Positions 6,917 through 14,281 of a DNA stretch of 15,437 nt are shown piece by piece. The notes under the pieces were generated by a model, which saw nothing but the letters and a program-made list of their open reading frames with translations, did not search any database and had not been told where the DNA came from. The position numbers and the translations under genes were made by a program. This stretch comes from Prevotellaceae bacterium (lineage in GTDB: Bacteria > Bacteroidota > Bacteroidia > Bacteroidales > UBA932): NCBI GenBank assembly GCA_031257655.1, contig JAIROF010000037.1, positions 1-15,437 of the forward strand, read 5' to 3'. Each line of letters opens with the position of its first letter. The first letter of the stretch is position 1.

Positions 6917-6966
6917 GCGATGCATAGCACGTAGAGACGCACACAGTGCATCTCTACGTGCATCGC
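6917..6966. repeat. Palindromic repeat with GTAGAGAYGCAC arms
   Basis: GCGATGCA (6917-6924) and GTAGAGACGCAC (6931-6942) pair with GTGCATCTCTAC (6946-6957) and TGCATCGC (6959-6966), with a small bulge. It begins just where the AbiEii homology stops, so its insertion may have cut the toxin gene. A short perfect palindrome follows (CGTCGT 6982-6987, ACGACG 6990-6995). Confidence 0.65.
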
Positions 6967-7052
6967 GCCTCATCGCCTTTTCGTCGTAGACGACGCACTT
7001 TCTGCGTAACATGAGTAAGTGAAAAAACGTTACTGCAACAAGTGATGACGAA

Positions 7053-7110
7053 GGAGATGCGCACGGGCTGCAAACCCGCACCTGCGGAGATATGCGCCCT
7101 TGCGCATCCC
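7053..7110. repeat. Palindromic repeat with GATGCGCA arms
   Basis: GATGCGCA (7056-7063) is the reverse complement of TGCGCATC (7101-7108); inner words CGGGCTGCAAACCCG and GCGGAGATATGCGC could fold further. Its arms differ from the repeat at 6917. No coding frame is supported from 6917 to 7141; only palindromes and the heptamer array are seen. Confidence 0.55.
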
Positions 7111-7124
7111 TACACCGCTACGCG

Positions 7125-7158
7125 CCATTAACCATTAACCGTTAACCGTTAACCATTA
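7125..7158 (-). repeat. Heptamer array (TTAAYGG)n overlapping the end of htpG
   Basis: Read on the plus strand the units are CCATTAA, CCATTAA, CCGTTAA, CCGTTAA and CCATTAG, with exact 7-bp period. The TAA stop codon of htpG (7142-7144) lies inside the array, and the last four or so codons of the gene are array sequence. Confidence 0.9.
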
Positions 7159-9193
7159 GCGTCACGCTGCGCTTTACAAACCGGTCGAGCGCTTCGCCTG
7201 TCAGCCGGTTGTTGGCGAGCAGGGCGAGGTCGAGCAGCTGCTTTGCTGGCTGGCTTTGCTTGCCGTGCTGGGTGAGCAGGTCTTTTTTGCGGCGCTTGAG
7301 CTCGTCCAGCTGCTTTTCGGCCTCCGCGAGCTCGTCTTTCTGCGCCTGCGGGATGTCGTCGTCTTTTTTGCCTTTTGCTTGCGCGTTCAGCTCGTCGATG
7401 CGCGCTTGGGCTTTGGCGATGTCGTCCTGCAGGGGCGTGAGCGAGGCGGCGAGCTCCTGCTCTATGCGGCTGTCGATGGCCAGCACCAGCGGGTGGTTGG
7501 CGTTTACCACCACGTTCAGCATTTCGCCGGCCTGCCCGTAGAAGGGATTTCCGCCGCCGCCTACCGCCGACATGTCCTTCATGCGGCGCATGAACTCGTT
7601 TTGGGTGATTACCACCGGCGCATCGTTTTCGTCCATGCTTTCGGACGTTACGTAGTAGCGGGCGTCGCCCTCGGGGATGTTCGCCTCAAAGACGGCGCGC
7701 ACCAGCTCCGCCCGGCTCTCCGGCAGCTTGGATTGCCGCTCAACGTCCTTTTCTATCAGCTTGTCTATCACGTCGGCATCTACGCGCGCAAAGCGCGTCT
7801 CCTTCCACGTGCTTTCGAGCTTGTTGATGAAGTGGGCGTTCAGGTGGCCGTCCATCAGCAGCACGTCGTAGCCCTTGCTTCTGGCGGCGTCGATAAACGG
7901 GTACTGCGCCTGCGCGTCGGAGGCGTAGAGGTACACGAGGTTTTTGTGCCTGTCCTTTTGGCTCGGCTCAATGAGCTTCTTGTACTCCTCAAAGGTGAAG
8001 TACTTGCCGGCGGTGTTCTTAAAGAGGTAAAACTTCTCCGCCCTTTCGTAGAACTTTTCGTCCGTTATCATGCCGTACTCGATGAAGAGCTTGAGGTCGT
8101 CCCACTTGCTTTCGAGCTTGGGGCGGTCGGTGGCGAAGAGCTCGGCGAGGCGGTCGGACACCTTTTTGCTGATGTGCCCCGATATTTTCTTCACGTTGGC
8201 GTCGCTCTGCAGGTAGCTGCGCGACACGTTGAGCGGAATGTCCGGCGAATCGAGCACCCCGTGCAGCAGGGTGAGGAAGTCGGGCACGATGCCCTCCACC
8301 GAATCGGTTACGTAGACTTGGTTGGAGTACAGCTGTATCCTGTTTCGATGGAGGTCGATGTTGCTTTTTATTTTGGGGAAGTAGAGCACGCCCGTGAGGT
8401 GGAAGGGGTAGTCTACGTTGAGGTGGATGTGGAACAGCGGCGGCTCGGCGGTCGGGTACAGCTCGGCGTAGAAGTCCACGTAATCCTCCTCCTTGAGGTC
8501 GGCCGGCGCGCGCGTCCAGAGCGGGGTGGTGTTGTTCACCACCAAATCCTTGTCGGTATCCACGTACTTGCCGTCCTTCCACTCCTGCTCCTTGCCGAAG
8601 ATGATGGGGATGGGCAAAAACTTGCAGTACTTGCCCAGCAGCTCCTTTATTTTCTGCTCCGACAGGAACTCTTCGCTATCCTTTGCAATGTGGAGGATGA
8701 CGTCGGTGCCGCGCTCGGTGCGGGTGGATTCCCGCGTGGAGTATTCGGGCGAGCCGTCGCACTCCCAGCGCACGGCGGGAGCGTCCTTGTACGACTTGGT
8801 GTCGATTTCTACCTTGTCCGAAACCATGAAGGAGGAGTAGAACCCCAGCCCAAAGTGGCCGATGATGTTGGTCTTGTCCTTGTACTTTTCGAGAAACTCC
8901 TCGGCGCCCGAGAAGGCAATCTGGTTGATGTACTTTTCTATTTCCTCCTCCGTCATGCCCACTCCGTTGTCGGATATGGTGAGCGTACCGTTTTTTTTGT
9001 CCAGCGAAATCCGTATCGCCGGCTCGCCCACGTCGCCTTTCACCTCGCCCAGCGAGGATAGCGCCACCAGCTTCTTGGTGGCATCTACTGCGTTCGACAC
9101 GATTTCCCGCAGGAATATTTCGTGGTCGGAGTAGAGGAATTTTTTGATGACGGGAAAAATGTTTTCCGTCGTAACGCCTATTTTACCGTTCAT
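7142..9193 (-). CDS. htpG: Molecular chaperone HtpG (bacterial Hsp90)
   Basis: HtpG is a cytoplasmic dimeric chaperone that uses ATP to help fold and remodel client proteins. The 683 residues are a normal length for Bacteroidetes members. The N-terminal GHKL ATPase domain shows E30 and N34 (in REIVSNAVDA), D75 (DNGVGM) and the ATP lid GHFGLGFYSSF (112-122). The middle domain carries RNRIQLYSNQVYV, DFLTLLHGVLDSPDIPLNVS and SRSYLQ-type motifs, and a C-terminal dimerisation domain follows; a charged, lysine-rich helical stretch (residues of about 595-650) is probably coiled coil. The ATG at 9193 fits the family start. The protein ends LMVNG; these codons lie in the heptamer array at 7125-7158, so the natural end has probably been replaced. 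I find no clear primary-sigma promoter upstream, which fits heat-shock control but does not prove it. Confidence 0.97.
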   Translation of the reverse strand: MNGKIGVTTENIFPVIKKFLYSDHEIFLREIVSNAVDATKKLVALSSLGEVKGDVGEPAIRISLDKKNGTLTISDNGVGMTEEEIEKYINQIAFSGAEEFLEKYKDKTNIIGHFGLGFYSSFMVSDKVEIDTKSYKDAPAVRWECDGSPEYSTRESTRTERGTDVILHIAKDSEEFLSEQKIKELLGKYCKFLPIPIIFGKEQEWKDGKYVDTDKDLVVNNTTPLWTRAPADLKEEDYVDFYAELYPTAEPPLFHIHLNVDYPFHLTGVLYFPKIKSNIDLHRNRIQLYSNQVYVTDSVEGIVPDFLTLLHGVLDSPDIPLNVSRSYLQSDANVKKISGHISKKVSDRLAELFATDRPKLESKWDDLKLFIEYGMITDEKFYERAEKFYLFKNTAGKYFTFEEYKKLIEPSQKDRHKNLVYLYASDAQAQYPFIDAARSKGYDVLLMDGHLNAHFINKLESTWKETRFARVDADVIDKLIEKDVERQSKLPESRAELVRAVFEANIPEGDARYYVTSESMDENDAPVVITQNEFMRRMKDMSAVGGGGNPFYGQAGEMLNVVVNANHPLVLAIDSRIEQELAASLTPLQDDIAKAQARIDELNAQAKGKKDDDIPQAQKDELAEAEKQLDELKRRKKDLLTQHGKQSQPAKQLLDLALLANNRLTGEALDRFVKRSVTLMVNG

Positions 9194-9219
9194 TGCTGCT
9201 TAGAATTTGTTTAGAGGGT

Positions 9220-9247
9220 TTTTTACTAATCTGTTTTTACTAATCTG
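9220..9247. repeat. 14-bp tandem duplication in the htpG upstream region
   Basis: TTTTTACTAATCTG occurs twice in direct succession (9220-9233 and 9234-9247), 27 bp upstream of the htpG start. The unit is twice seven bases but is not itself a heptamer repeat. The rest of the 171-bp space between htpG and pepE shows no strong hairpin terminator and no full promoter match. Confidence 0.6.
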
Positions 9248-9364
9248 TTACCGTGCGTAGGCAAGCAAGATGTATGCCAAGGGGTAAATGCTGCCAAAAT
9301 GACGCATGAATGCTTTTGGGGGGAGGTTTTTTTGTCAGAAAAACGGCTGAGGTGGGAGGGGAAA

Positions 9365-10087
9365 TTAGCGCAGCAGGAGTTGCAGGTCATCCGATGGGTG
9401 CAGCTCCAGCGGGGGCTGTCCCGCCTTGAACACGCGCATGGGGCGCTTTCCGAGCAGCGTTAGCGCTCCGCCTGCGAGGCGGAGGATGGAGGCTTCGCGC
9501 AGCCCCACCACGTAGCGGTTGGGGTTGGCGGCGATGTACTCCAGCAGGCGCTGCTCGCGCGTTTCGCCCGCGTGCCCCGCGGGGTGGGCGTCGAGGTAGT
9601 GCGGGTTAAGCTGGAAGGGGATGAGGTCGAACGCCGACAGGCTCTTTGGCGCTACAATGGGCATATCGTTGGTGGTGCAGATGGTGGGGCAGGCCAGGTT
9701 GCTTCCGGCGCTCCAGCCCACGTAGGGCGCTCCGCGCTGCACCCGGTCGCGAACGGCTTCCGTCAGCGCCAAGTCCTGAATGCTCTTGAGCAGGTGAAAG
9801 GTGTTGCCGCCGCCCACCACAACGGCCTGCGCGCTGCGCACGGCTTGCTGCGCGTCGTGCGCGCGGTGTATGCTTTCGATTGCTACCCCCAGCGGCAGCA
9901 GCTTTTCCTGCACCTTGCGCTCGTACTCGTCGTAGGAGAACGTGACGGCGGCAAAGGGAAAAAACAGCGCCTTGCTCACGCCGTAGCTTTTCAGGAAGTC
10001 GGCAATGGCCTGCCGGCAGTATTCGAGGTATCCCTCGCCTGCGTTGGTGGAGTTGCTTATGAGCAAAAGGTTGGCGTTATTCATCAT
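9365..10087 (-). CDS. pepE: Peptidase E (alpha-aspartyl dipeptidase, family S51)
   Basis: Peptidase E cleaves dipeptides with an N-terminal aspartate in the cytoplasm. The 240 residues carry the S51 signature: GGGNTFHLL (92-100), the nucleophile S126 within GWSAGSN (124-130), D141 in TTNDMP and H163 in NPHY. The spacings (15 residues from Ser to Asp, 22 from Asp to His) equal those of the Ser-Asp-His triad of the Salmonella enzyme, so the active site looks intact. The ATG at 10087 is followed at once by a second ATG; either could serve. It lies 76 bp downstream of korB on the same strand, with the korB heptamer array between, and may be read from the korB promoter. No clear separate promoter was found. 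Confidence 0.92.
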   Translation of the reverse strand: MMNNANLLLISNSTNAGEGYLEYCRQAIADFLKSYGVSKALFFPFAAVTFSYDEYERKVQEKLLPLGVAIESIHRAHDAQQAVRSAQAVVVGGGNTFHLLKSIQDLALTEAVRDRVQRGAPYVGWSAGSNLACPTICTTNDMPIVAPKSLSAFDLIPFQLNPHYLDAHPAGHAGETREQRLLEYIAANPNRYVVGLREASILRLAGGALTLLGKRPMRVFKAGQPPLELHPSDDLQLLLR

Positions 10088-10133
10088 CGTTTGGTGCGCT
10101 GTTCGGCGGTTTGTGTACGTCGTAGCCGTACAT

Positions 10134-10175
10134 TTTCAACTTTCAACTTTCAACTTTCAACTTTCAATTTTCAAC
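10134..10175 (-). repeat. Heptamer array (GTTGAAA)n overlapping the end of korB
   Basis: Six units, TTTCAAC on the plus strand (one is TTTCAAT), in exact 7-bp register from 10134 to 10175. The korB stop codon TGA (10166-10164) lies inside the fifth unit, and the final residues VEN are encoded by the array. The unit has TGA only on the strand of the gene; the opposite strand has no stop triplet. Confidence 0.9.
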
Positions 10176-11180
10176 TATCCACGTTTCTCCGCTGTTGAGC
10201 AGGTCGTCCACGCAGGTGATGGTTCGCGTTGCCGTCACGCGGTCTACTTGCTCGTGCACCAGCCTGTCGTATGCGTCGCTTTTGGCGGCTCGGATGACGC
10301 CGAGCGCTACGGGGAGGTTGGGGGCTTTCATGGCGGCCAGCAGGGTATGTATGCCCGGGTCGCTTTCGGAGGCGTCGTGCACGAGCAGGTCCTTTTCGGT
10401 GATGCCGTTTTCGCCCAGCGTCACCGCCTTTAGCTTCATGCCGTCGAGCACAATGCCTTTGTCCCTGTTTTTGCCAAAGATCATCGGCTCGCCGTGGCGC
10501 AGGGCAATGGTTTTGTCGTTGCGCACCTCTTTTGCGGCAAATTCGCTGTGCGTAGCGTCGTTGAATATTACGCAGTTTTGCAGCACCTCGACCACCGCGC
10601 AGCCTTCGTGTAGCGCGGCGGCTTTCATGCATTCGGCGCTAAGGTTGAGCTCCACGTCGAGCGAACGGGCAAAAAACGTCCCGCCGGCGCCGATTACCAG
10701 CTCGCCCGGGTTGAAGGGGTGCTCCACCGTGCCAAACGGCGACGTCTTGGTGACCAGCCCCAGCTTGGAGGTGGGCGAATACTGCCCCTTGGTAAGCCCG
10801 TATATTTCGTTGTTGAACAGCAAAATGTTGAGGTCAACGTTGCGGCGGATGGCGTGGATAAAGTGGTTTCCGCCGATGGCCAGCGCGTCGCCGTCGCCGG
10901 TGATTTGCCATACGCTGAGGCTGGGGTTGGCAATCTTTACGCCGGTCGAAATGGCGGTGGCGCGGCCGTGAATGGTGTGCATCCCAAAGGTATGCATGTA
11001 GTAGGGAAAGCGCGACGAGCAGCCTATCCCGGAGATGAATACGAAATTTTCTTTCGGCTTGCCCAGCGCTTCCGCCACGTCGGGTAGCGCCCGCTGCACC
11101 GAGGCAAGTATGGCGTGGTCGCCGCAGCCCGGGCACCAGCGCACCTCCTGATCGCTCTTAAAATCTTGTGCTGTGTACAT
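10164..11180 (-). CDS. korB: 2-oxoacid:ferredoxin oxidoreductase, beta subunit (KorB-like)
   Basis: The beta subunit holds thiamine diphosphate and one 4Fe-4S cluster, and with an alpha/gamma partner turns 2-oxoglutarate (or a related 2-oxoacid) and CoA into the acyl-CoA with reduction of ferredoxin. I chose the ATG at 11180 (MYTAQDFKSD), giving 338 residues; the frame is open upstream but that part is not family-like and contains the predicted promoter. Likely cluster cysteines are C16 and C19 (WCPGCGDH), C54 (GIGCSSR) and C203 (QNCVIFND). The cofactor motif is GDGDALAIGG (from 95) with NNEIYGLTKGQYSPT (123-137). The alpha subunit usually lies directly upstream in one operon, but here there are only a promoter and repeats for more than 1 kb. 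The gene ends in a heptamer array. The substrate, 2-oxoglutarate, is inferred from family resemblance. Confidence 0.92.
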   Translation of the reverse strand: MYTAQDFKSDQEVRWCPGCGDHAILASVQRALPDVAEALGKPKENFVFISGIGCSSRFPYYMHTFGMHTIHGRATAISTGVKIANPSLSVWQITGDGDALAIGGNHFIHAIRRNVDLNILLFNNEIYGLTKGQYSPTSKLGLVTKTSPFGTVEHPFNPGELVIGAGGTFFARSLDVELNLSAECMKAAALHEGCAVVEVLQNCVIFNDATHSEFAAKEVRNDKTIALRHGEPMIFGKNRDKGIVLDGMKLKAVTLGENGITEKDLLVHDASESDPGIHTLLAAMKAPNLPVALGVIRAAKSDAYDRLVHEQVDRVTATRTITCVDDLLNSGETWIVEN

Positions 11181-11333
11181 CTGTAAAATAAATAGCGTGA
11201 TGATAGTGTAAACGTATGCCCCATGCCTGACGAAATATGCTGTAAACCCATCCGGCAGCCTGCCCCGGCAGCCGACATTTTGGTGAAGGCGCAAGTAAAA
11301 AAACGCCCCCTTTACTCCAGCCGCCGCAAGGTG

Positions 11334-11365
11334 CAAACTTACATGAAAAATTTGAACTTTACAAG
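11334..11365 (-). promoter_or_regulatory. Predicted promoter of korB
   Basis: On the minus strand CTTG (11365-11362) is followed by 20 bases and TAAGTTTG (11341-11334). The -7 box matches the Bacteroidetes consensus fully and the -33 box in three of four bases. The start near 11328 gives a leader of about 150 bases, in which GGCAG and CTGCC can form small hairpins. It implies korB is transcribed without an alpha-subunit gene before it. Confidence 0.55.
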
Positions 11366-11489
11366 CGCGAGCAGTGGAAAATTCCCAGCGTCGCTCCACG
11401 TGGCAATAAGTAGGCGCTGACCCGGGCGCACGAGGCCTCGTACACGGGGTACGCCTTTGCTACGAATTTTGTCGGCTAATTCTTTTTTT

Positions 11490-11623
11490 GGTAGTGTCCG
11501 CGATCTATTGATATGAACTTTAATTGGCAAATGATAAAACAGGTATCAATTTTACCAAAAGATTGCAAATGCTTAACAATCAACAAAATGCGTTTTTACA
11601 TCAATCAAACATAGACACCATCC
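11490..11623 (+). mobile_element. MITE-like element, copy D (134 bp, internally deleted)
   Basis: It starts GGTAGTGTCC, continues ATCTATTGATATGAAC and follows copy B for about 105 bp, then jumps to the other end (ATCAATCAAACATAGACACC, then ATCC). So it is an internal deletion form of copy B in the same orientation, with both ends kept. Just to the left, ACGAGGCCTCGT (11430-11441) is a perfect 12-bp palindrome. No coding frame is supported in 11181-11489 beyond the korB leader and promoter. Confidence 0.75.
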
Positions 11624-11649
11624 GTATTTTCAAGAAAAGTTAGGGGTTG

Positions 11650-11923
11650 AAACCTTATTTTCACCTAATTTTCCTGACAAAACAACCTCAGTAGCCGAGT
11701 GAACAACAACATGTAACAACCTTATTACCTTATTGTTAATGAAAATTTTGGAGCGAATATCGACAATTGGGAGACGCGCAAACGGAAAATGAGGTGATAA
11801 GGTTGAATGGCAGTTAGTTAACTTATTGCTACTGAGGTTGTTTTGTTGTTAAACCGAGCGTGGCGAGCTCACGAACACCTAAAAAATAAGCAAGAGTGAG
11901 AAAATAAGGTGAAAATGAGGTTT
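11650..11923. repeat. Large nested inverted repeat (about 270 bp), non-coding
   Basis: Three sets of arms nest around one centre. The outer arms 11650-11672 and about 11901-11923 (AAACCTTATTTTCACCT against AGGTGAAAATGAGGTTT) match with few differences. The middle arms are a perfect 19 bp, ACAAAACAACCTCAGTAGC (11677-11695) with its reverse complement at 11828-11846. The inner arms are AACCTTATTACCT (11718-11730) and AGGTGATAAGGTT (11792-11804), with one G-T type difference. There is no open frame of note. It could be a defective transposon-like element or a structured RNA. Confidence 0.7.
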
Positions 11924-11960
11924 TTCCCTCCCCCATAATTTATGCCGCTACCAAAATCTC

Positions 11961-12271
11961 TTAGCGAATTTCTATGCCTGTTCGCCGAATTTCGTCAAGA
12001 AAACCGGCATAGTCGGCGTCACGGGCAATTACGTGCGGCTCAATGCGCATGTCAACCTCGCGCTTTAGCTTCCACATCGGAGGAACAATCTGGAAAAAAT
12101 CACCTTCAAATCGGCTAACTACAAAGGCGACATCAATATCGCTATCCGGTGGGGCGTTCCCTTGGCGTAAGAGCCAAAAAGATATACCGCCTCTACCTCC
12201 ATCGGAAAATCTTGCAGCACCAAGTCCCGGTAAGCCCTTACTTTGCTAATAATATCTTCTCTTTTATCCAT
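11961..12271 (-). pseudogene. MNT-type nucleotidyltransferase with a one-base deletion
   Basis: From the ATG at 12271, 21 bp after dxs on the same strand, the frame reads MDKREDIISKVRAYRDLVLQ and AVYLFGSYAKGTPH, then shifts. The next frame continues PDSDIDVAFVVSRFEGDFFQ, RIEPHVIARDADYAGF and ends DEIRRTGIEIR at the stop 11963-11961. Joined, the two parts give GSYAKGTPHPDSDID, the normal GS-x10-DxD motif, and 103 residues. The total of 311 bases is one short of a whole frame, fitting the loss of one C in a short C run near 12146-12156. No HEPN partner is visible beside it; the palindrome at 11650-11923 lies where one could have been. Sequencing error at this C run is the alternative explanation. 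Confidence 0.8.
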
Positions 12272-12292
12272 TGTTGTAGCGATTTTGTTTGC

Positions 12293-14182
12293 TCAAGCAG
12301 GGTGTAGCGCTCTTTTCACCGTGCGGTAGATGCCGTCGGCATCGAAGCCGCACTCGGCCTGCAGCTGCGGCATGGCGCCGTGCTCCACAAACCGGTCGGG
12401 GATGCCGAGCCGCGTAACCTTTACGTGGTAGGCGTTTTCGGCAAAAAATTCGGCGGCGGCGCTCCCTATTCCGCCAACAATGGCGCCATCTTCTACCGTA
12501 AGCACGCGCGCAAAGCTTGCTCCCACCTCGTGCAGCACCTGCTCGTCGAGGGGCTTGGCAAAGCGCATGTCGTAGTGCGCAACGAAAATGCCCTCCTGCT
12601 CGAGCCGTGCTGCGGCTTGCTCCACAAAGTTGCCGGCGTGGCCAAGGCTCAGCACGGCGATGTGGCGTCCGCTGCGGAGGCGGCGGGCTTTTCCTACGGG
12701 GATTTCCTCAAAGGGCCTGCGCCAGCGCGTCGAGACGCCGTTTCCGCGCGGGTAGCGTATGGAGAACGCGCGGCAGTGCGGCAGCTGCGCCGTGTACATC
12801 ATGTTGCGCAGCTCCACCTCGTTCATGGGGGCGGCCACCACCATGTTGGGGATGCAGCGCAGGTAGGCTACGTCGTAGGCGCCGTGGTGGGTGGCGCCGT
12901 CTTCGCCCACCAGCCCGCTGCGGTCGAGGCAAAACACCACGTGGAGGTTTTGCAGCGCCACGTCGTGGATGATGGAGTCGTAGCCGCGCTGCATGAAGCT
13001 GGAGTAGATGTTGCAAAAGGGGATTTTGCCGGCGGCGGCCAGCCCCGCCGAAAACGTTACGGCGTGCTGCTCGGCGATGCCCACGTCGAACGCGCGGTCG
13101 GGCATTTTTTCCATCATGATGTTCAGCGACGAGCCGGTGGGCATGGCGGGGGTGATGCCGACGATTTTTTCGTTTTGCTCGGCCAGCTCCACCACCGTTT
13201 CGCCAAACACGTGCTGGTAGAGCGGCGGCTGCTCTTTCCGGTGTGCGCCGGCGCGCTCGCCGGTTTCCCGGTTAAACGTTCCGGGCGCGTGCCACAGCGT
13301 TTGGTTTTCCTCCGCGGGCTTGTACCCCTTTCCCTTCACCGTGAGCACGTGCAGGAGCTTGGGGCCGGGGATGTTCTTCAGCATCTCCAGCGTGCTCACC
13401 AGCTGGAGGATGTCGTGCCCGTCGATGGGGCCAAAGTAGCGAAAGTTGAGCGCCTCAAACAGGTTGCTCCGGCGCAGGATGGAGGACTTGATGGCAATGA
13501 TGGTTTTTTGGAAAAAGAGGCGGATGGCCTTTAGCCGGGCTGTTCGCTGCCAGACCTCGTATTTCACCTTGTTGTACGCGGGCGAGGTGGTTATGCGCGT
13601 GAGGTATTCGTTGAGCGCACCCACGCTGGGGTCTATCGCCATTTTGTTGTCGTTGAGGATCACCAGCAGGTTTGACTTTTCGATGCCGGCGTTGTTCAGC
13701 CCCTCAAAGGCCAGCCCGCCGGTCATGGAGCCGTCGCCGATGATGGCGACCACCTGCCGCTGCTCGCCCTTCATTTTGGCGGCAACGGCCAGGCCCAGCG
13801 CCGCCGAGATGGAGGTAGAGGAGTGCCCGGCGCCGAAGGCGTCGTACTCGCTTTCGGCCATTTTGGGAAATCCGCTCAGCCCCCGGTAGCGGCGGTTGTT
13901 GGCAAAGAGCTCGCGCCGCCCCGTGAGGATTTTGTGCGCGTAGGCCTGGTGCCCTACGTCCCACACCAGCTTGTCGTAGGGGGCGCTGTACACGTAGTGG
14001 AGCGCCACCGTGAGCTCCACCACGCCAAGGCTGGCGCCAAAGTGTCCGGGATTTTCCGACACCTCGTCGATGATGAAGTCGCGCACCTCGCGGCACACCT
14101 CCCCGAGCTGATGCTTGTCCAGCCGCTTCAAATCCGATGGAAATTTTACCGTATCCAGCAACGGGTACTTACCTTGAGGCAT
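12293..14182 (-). CDS. dxs: 1-deoxy-D-xylulose-5-phosphate synthase
   Basis: DXS joins pyruvate and glyceraldehyde 3-phosphate, with loss of CO2, into the first intermediate of the MEP isoprenoid pathway; the product also feeds thiamine and pyridoxal synthesis. The ATG at 14182 (MPQGKYPLLDTV) gives 629 residues; an in-frame TTG at 14200 is possible but less likely. Key residues seen are H47 (PGHFGASLG), H79 in WDVGHQAY, the cofactor motif G149-D150-G151 to N179 (GDGSMTGGLAFEGLNNAG, NDNKMAI), and the catalytic E371 in GIAEQHAV. The C-terminal transketolase-type domain is complete. It diverges from the ompA-like gene through a 99-bp control region; the broken MNT gene follows 21 bp after its stop. 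Unlike htpG and korB, it has no heptamer array at its end. Confidence 0.97.
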   Translation of the reverse strand: MPQGKYPLLDTVKFPSDLKRLDKHQLGEVCREVRDFIIDEVSENPGHFGASLGVVELTVALHYVYSAPYDKLVWDVGHQAYAHKILTGRRELFANNRRYRGLSGFPKMAESEYDAFGAGHSSTSISAALGLAVAAKMKGEQRQVVAIIGDGSMTGGLAFEGLNNAGIEKSNLLVILNDNKMAIDPSVGALNEYLTRITTSPAYNKVKYEVWQRTARLKAIRLFFQKTIIAIKSSILRRSNLFEALNFRYFGPIDGHDILQLVSTLEMLKNIPGPKLLHVLTVKGKGYKPAEENQTLWHAPGTFNRETGERAGAHRKEQPPLYQHVFGETVVELAEQNEKIVGITPAMPTGSSLNIMMEKMPDRAFDVGIAEQHAVTFSAGLAAAGKIPFCNIYSSFMQRGYDSIIHDVALQNLHVVFCLDRSGLVGEDGATHHGAYDVAYLRCIPNMVVAAPMNEVELRNMMYTAQLPHCRAFSIRYPRGNGVSTRWRRPFEEIPVGKARRLRSGRHIAVLSLGHAGNFVEQAAARLEQEGIFVAHYDMRFAKPLDEQVLHEVGASFARVLTVEDGAIVGGIGSAAAEFFAENAYHVKVTRLGIPDRFVEHGAMPQLQAECGFDADGIYRTVKRALHPA

Positions 14183-14210
14183 ACTTGCAAAGTTTAACAA
14201 AATAGAGCCG

Positions 14211-14249
14211 CAAAGGTAGTAAACTTTGGGGGTTTACTCGCTACTTTTG
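14211..14249. promoter_or_regulatory. Back-to-back promoters of dxs and the OmpA-type lipoprotein gene with a shared palindrome
   Basis: On the minus strand TACCTTTG (14218-14211) serves as a -7 box for dxs, about 30 bases before its ATG. On the plus strand TACTTTTG (14242-14249) serves the lipoprotein gene, about 33 bases before its ATG. The zone where both -33 boxes would fall holds a perfect inverted repeat, AGTAAAC (14218-14224) and GTTTACT (14232-14238). No proper -33 TTTG is found for either, which suggests help from a regulator bound there. Confidence 0.55.
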
Positions 14250-14281
14250 TTCTTAAAAATTCTTTACCCCCATTAGACTGT

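Noticed and set aside
7256..9061. Long plus-strand open frame opposite htpG
   Set aside because: Same cause: it mirrors the codons of htpG and has no family features.
9300..9364. Terminator after pepE
   Set aside because: T-rich and A-rich runs are present, but only a 4-bp stem (TCAG/CTGA) can be formed, too weak to call.
11181..11399. N-terminal extension of KorB by 73 residues
   Set aside because: The extension is not family-like and contains the predicted -7 promoter box; KorB proteins normally begin near the ATG at 11180.
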